Shown piece by piece: positions 6,607 through 6,779 of a DNA stretch of 6,779 bases. Where the stretch lies: contig DASWMO010000258.1 in the NCBI GenBank assembly GCA_036399715.1, forward strand, positions 1 to 6,779, given 5' to 3'. Each line of letters opens with the position of its first letter. The first letter of the stretch is position 1. Origin of the DNA: DASVSE01 sp036399715. GTDB lineage: Bacteria > Bacteroidota > Rhodothermia > Rhodothermales > Rubricoccaceae. The notes under the pieces are model-generated. The model searched no databases. It was not told the origin of the DNA and saw only the letters and a list, made by a program, of their open reading frames with translations. Made by a program: the position numbers and the translations under genes.

Positions 6607-6627
6607 GGGGCGAGACCGACCGTACCC

Positions 6628-6779
6628 ATGTCGACCCACGACCCGGACGTCACGCGCCTGCTCGTCGACCTCTCGGCGGGGGACCGCGCGGCGGCCGACC
6701 GCCTGTACCCCCTCGTCTACGGCGAGCTCCTCCGGCTCGCCCGGACGCGGCTCCGCCACGAGCGCGAGGGCCACACGCT
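6628..6779 (+). CDS. ECF-type RNA polymerase sigma-70 factor, N-terminal fragment (cut by window edge)
   Basis: Fifty complete codons are visible before the right edge. They read MSTHDPDVTRLLVDLSAGDR and continue with AAADRLYPLVYGELLRLARTRLRHEREGHT. The pattern T-x-LL-x7-GD-x9-L-x2-LVY-x-EL-x2-LA-x3-L-x3-R-x-GHT matches sigma region 2.1-2.2 of the ECF-like group often annotated as TIGR02999. These proteins are about 180-200 residues, so roughly a quarter is seen. In known genomes of planctomycetes, acidobacteria and Rhodothermales, members often sit beside a serine/threonine kinase gene, which would lie outside this window. The start is ATG at 6628, giving the family's normal spacing to the LL...GD motif. 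No Shine-Dalgarno sequence is present. The gene is divergent from all the others. The DNA-binding region 4 cannot be assessed. Confidence 0.85.
   Translation, partial: MSTHDPDVTRLLVDLSAGDRAAADRLYPLVYGELLRLARTRLRHEREGHT

Larger units (their letters stand above)
6256..6627. other. Divergent intergenic spacer, very GC-rich
   Basis: This 372-base spacer separates the minus-strand peptidase from the plus-strand sigma factor gene and must hold the promoters of both. I see no RNA gene and no convincing small gene. Open frames here are Gly/Pro/Arg-rich and look like by-products of the base composition. It contains a 12-base perfect palindrome (6293-6304), a 6-base inverted repeat with a 7-base loop (6509-6527) and a C-rich plus-strand stretch around 6561-6573. 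Confidence 0.6.

Noticed and set aside
1..6779. Defence island, prophage, insertion sequence or other accessory system
   Set aside because: Every supported gene is a housekeeping or common regulatory type. There is no transposase, integrase, terminal repeat, attachment site or toxin-antitoxin pair.

Overview
The window is GC-rich (roughly 70% by eye) bacterial chromosome that is almost wholly coding. It reads as a housekeeping region. None of the six start codons examined has a purine-rich Shine-Dalgarno sequence in front of it. Three starts that open a new transcript or follow a gap have TAnnTTTG-like boxes with one mismatch. Both traits are known from Bacteroidota and Rhodothermota. Together with the GC content and the protein flavour, they suggest a Rhodothermales or Rubricoccaceae-type organism. 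That placement is inference from style, not from a marker gene.

Layout: from right to left on the minus strand the genes are an M16-family zinc peptidase (4993-6255, start codon TTG), a 114-base gap with two short inverted repeats, a GalE-like NAD-dependent sugar-nucleotide epimerase (3898-4878), scpA (3167-3901), scpB (2532-3170), an RluB-type 23S rRNA pseudouridine synthase with a long disordered N-terminal tail (1499-2554), a 64-base gap, and guaB for IMP dehydrogenase (1-1434, cut by the left edge about ten residues before its usual end). A 372-base extremely GC-rich spacer (6256-6627) separates the peptidase from a divergent plus-strand gene. Only the first 50 codons of that gene are visible (6628-6779), and it looks like an ECF-type sigma-70 factor.

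How the genes fit together: epimerase, scpA, scpB and rluB overlap one another (4, 4 and 23 bases), so they form a translationally coupled unit. ScpA and ScpB are the kleisin and winged-helix partners of SMC in chromosome segregation. RluB modifies 23S rRNA and commonly sits next to scpB. GuaB makes XMP for guanine nucleotide synthesis and may be read through from this unit or use its own promoter. The epimerase, a cell-surface sugar enzyme, is the least expected member.

I found no RNA gene, CRISPR array, insertion sequence, phage gene or defence system. I see no evidence for an undescribed system here. The findings are modest points of gene organisation and start-site biology.
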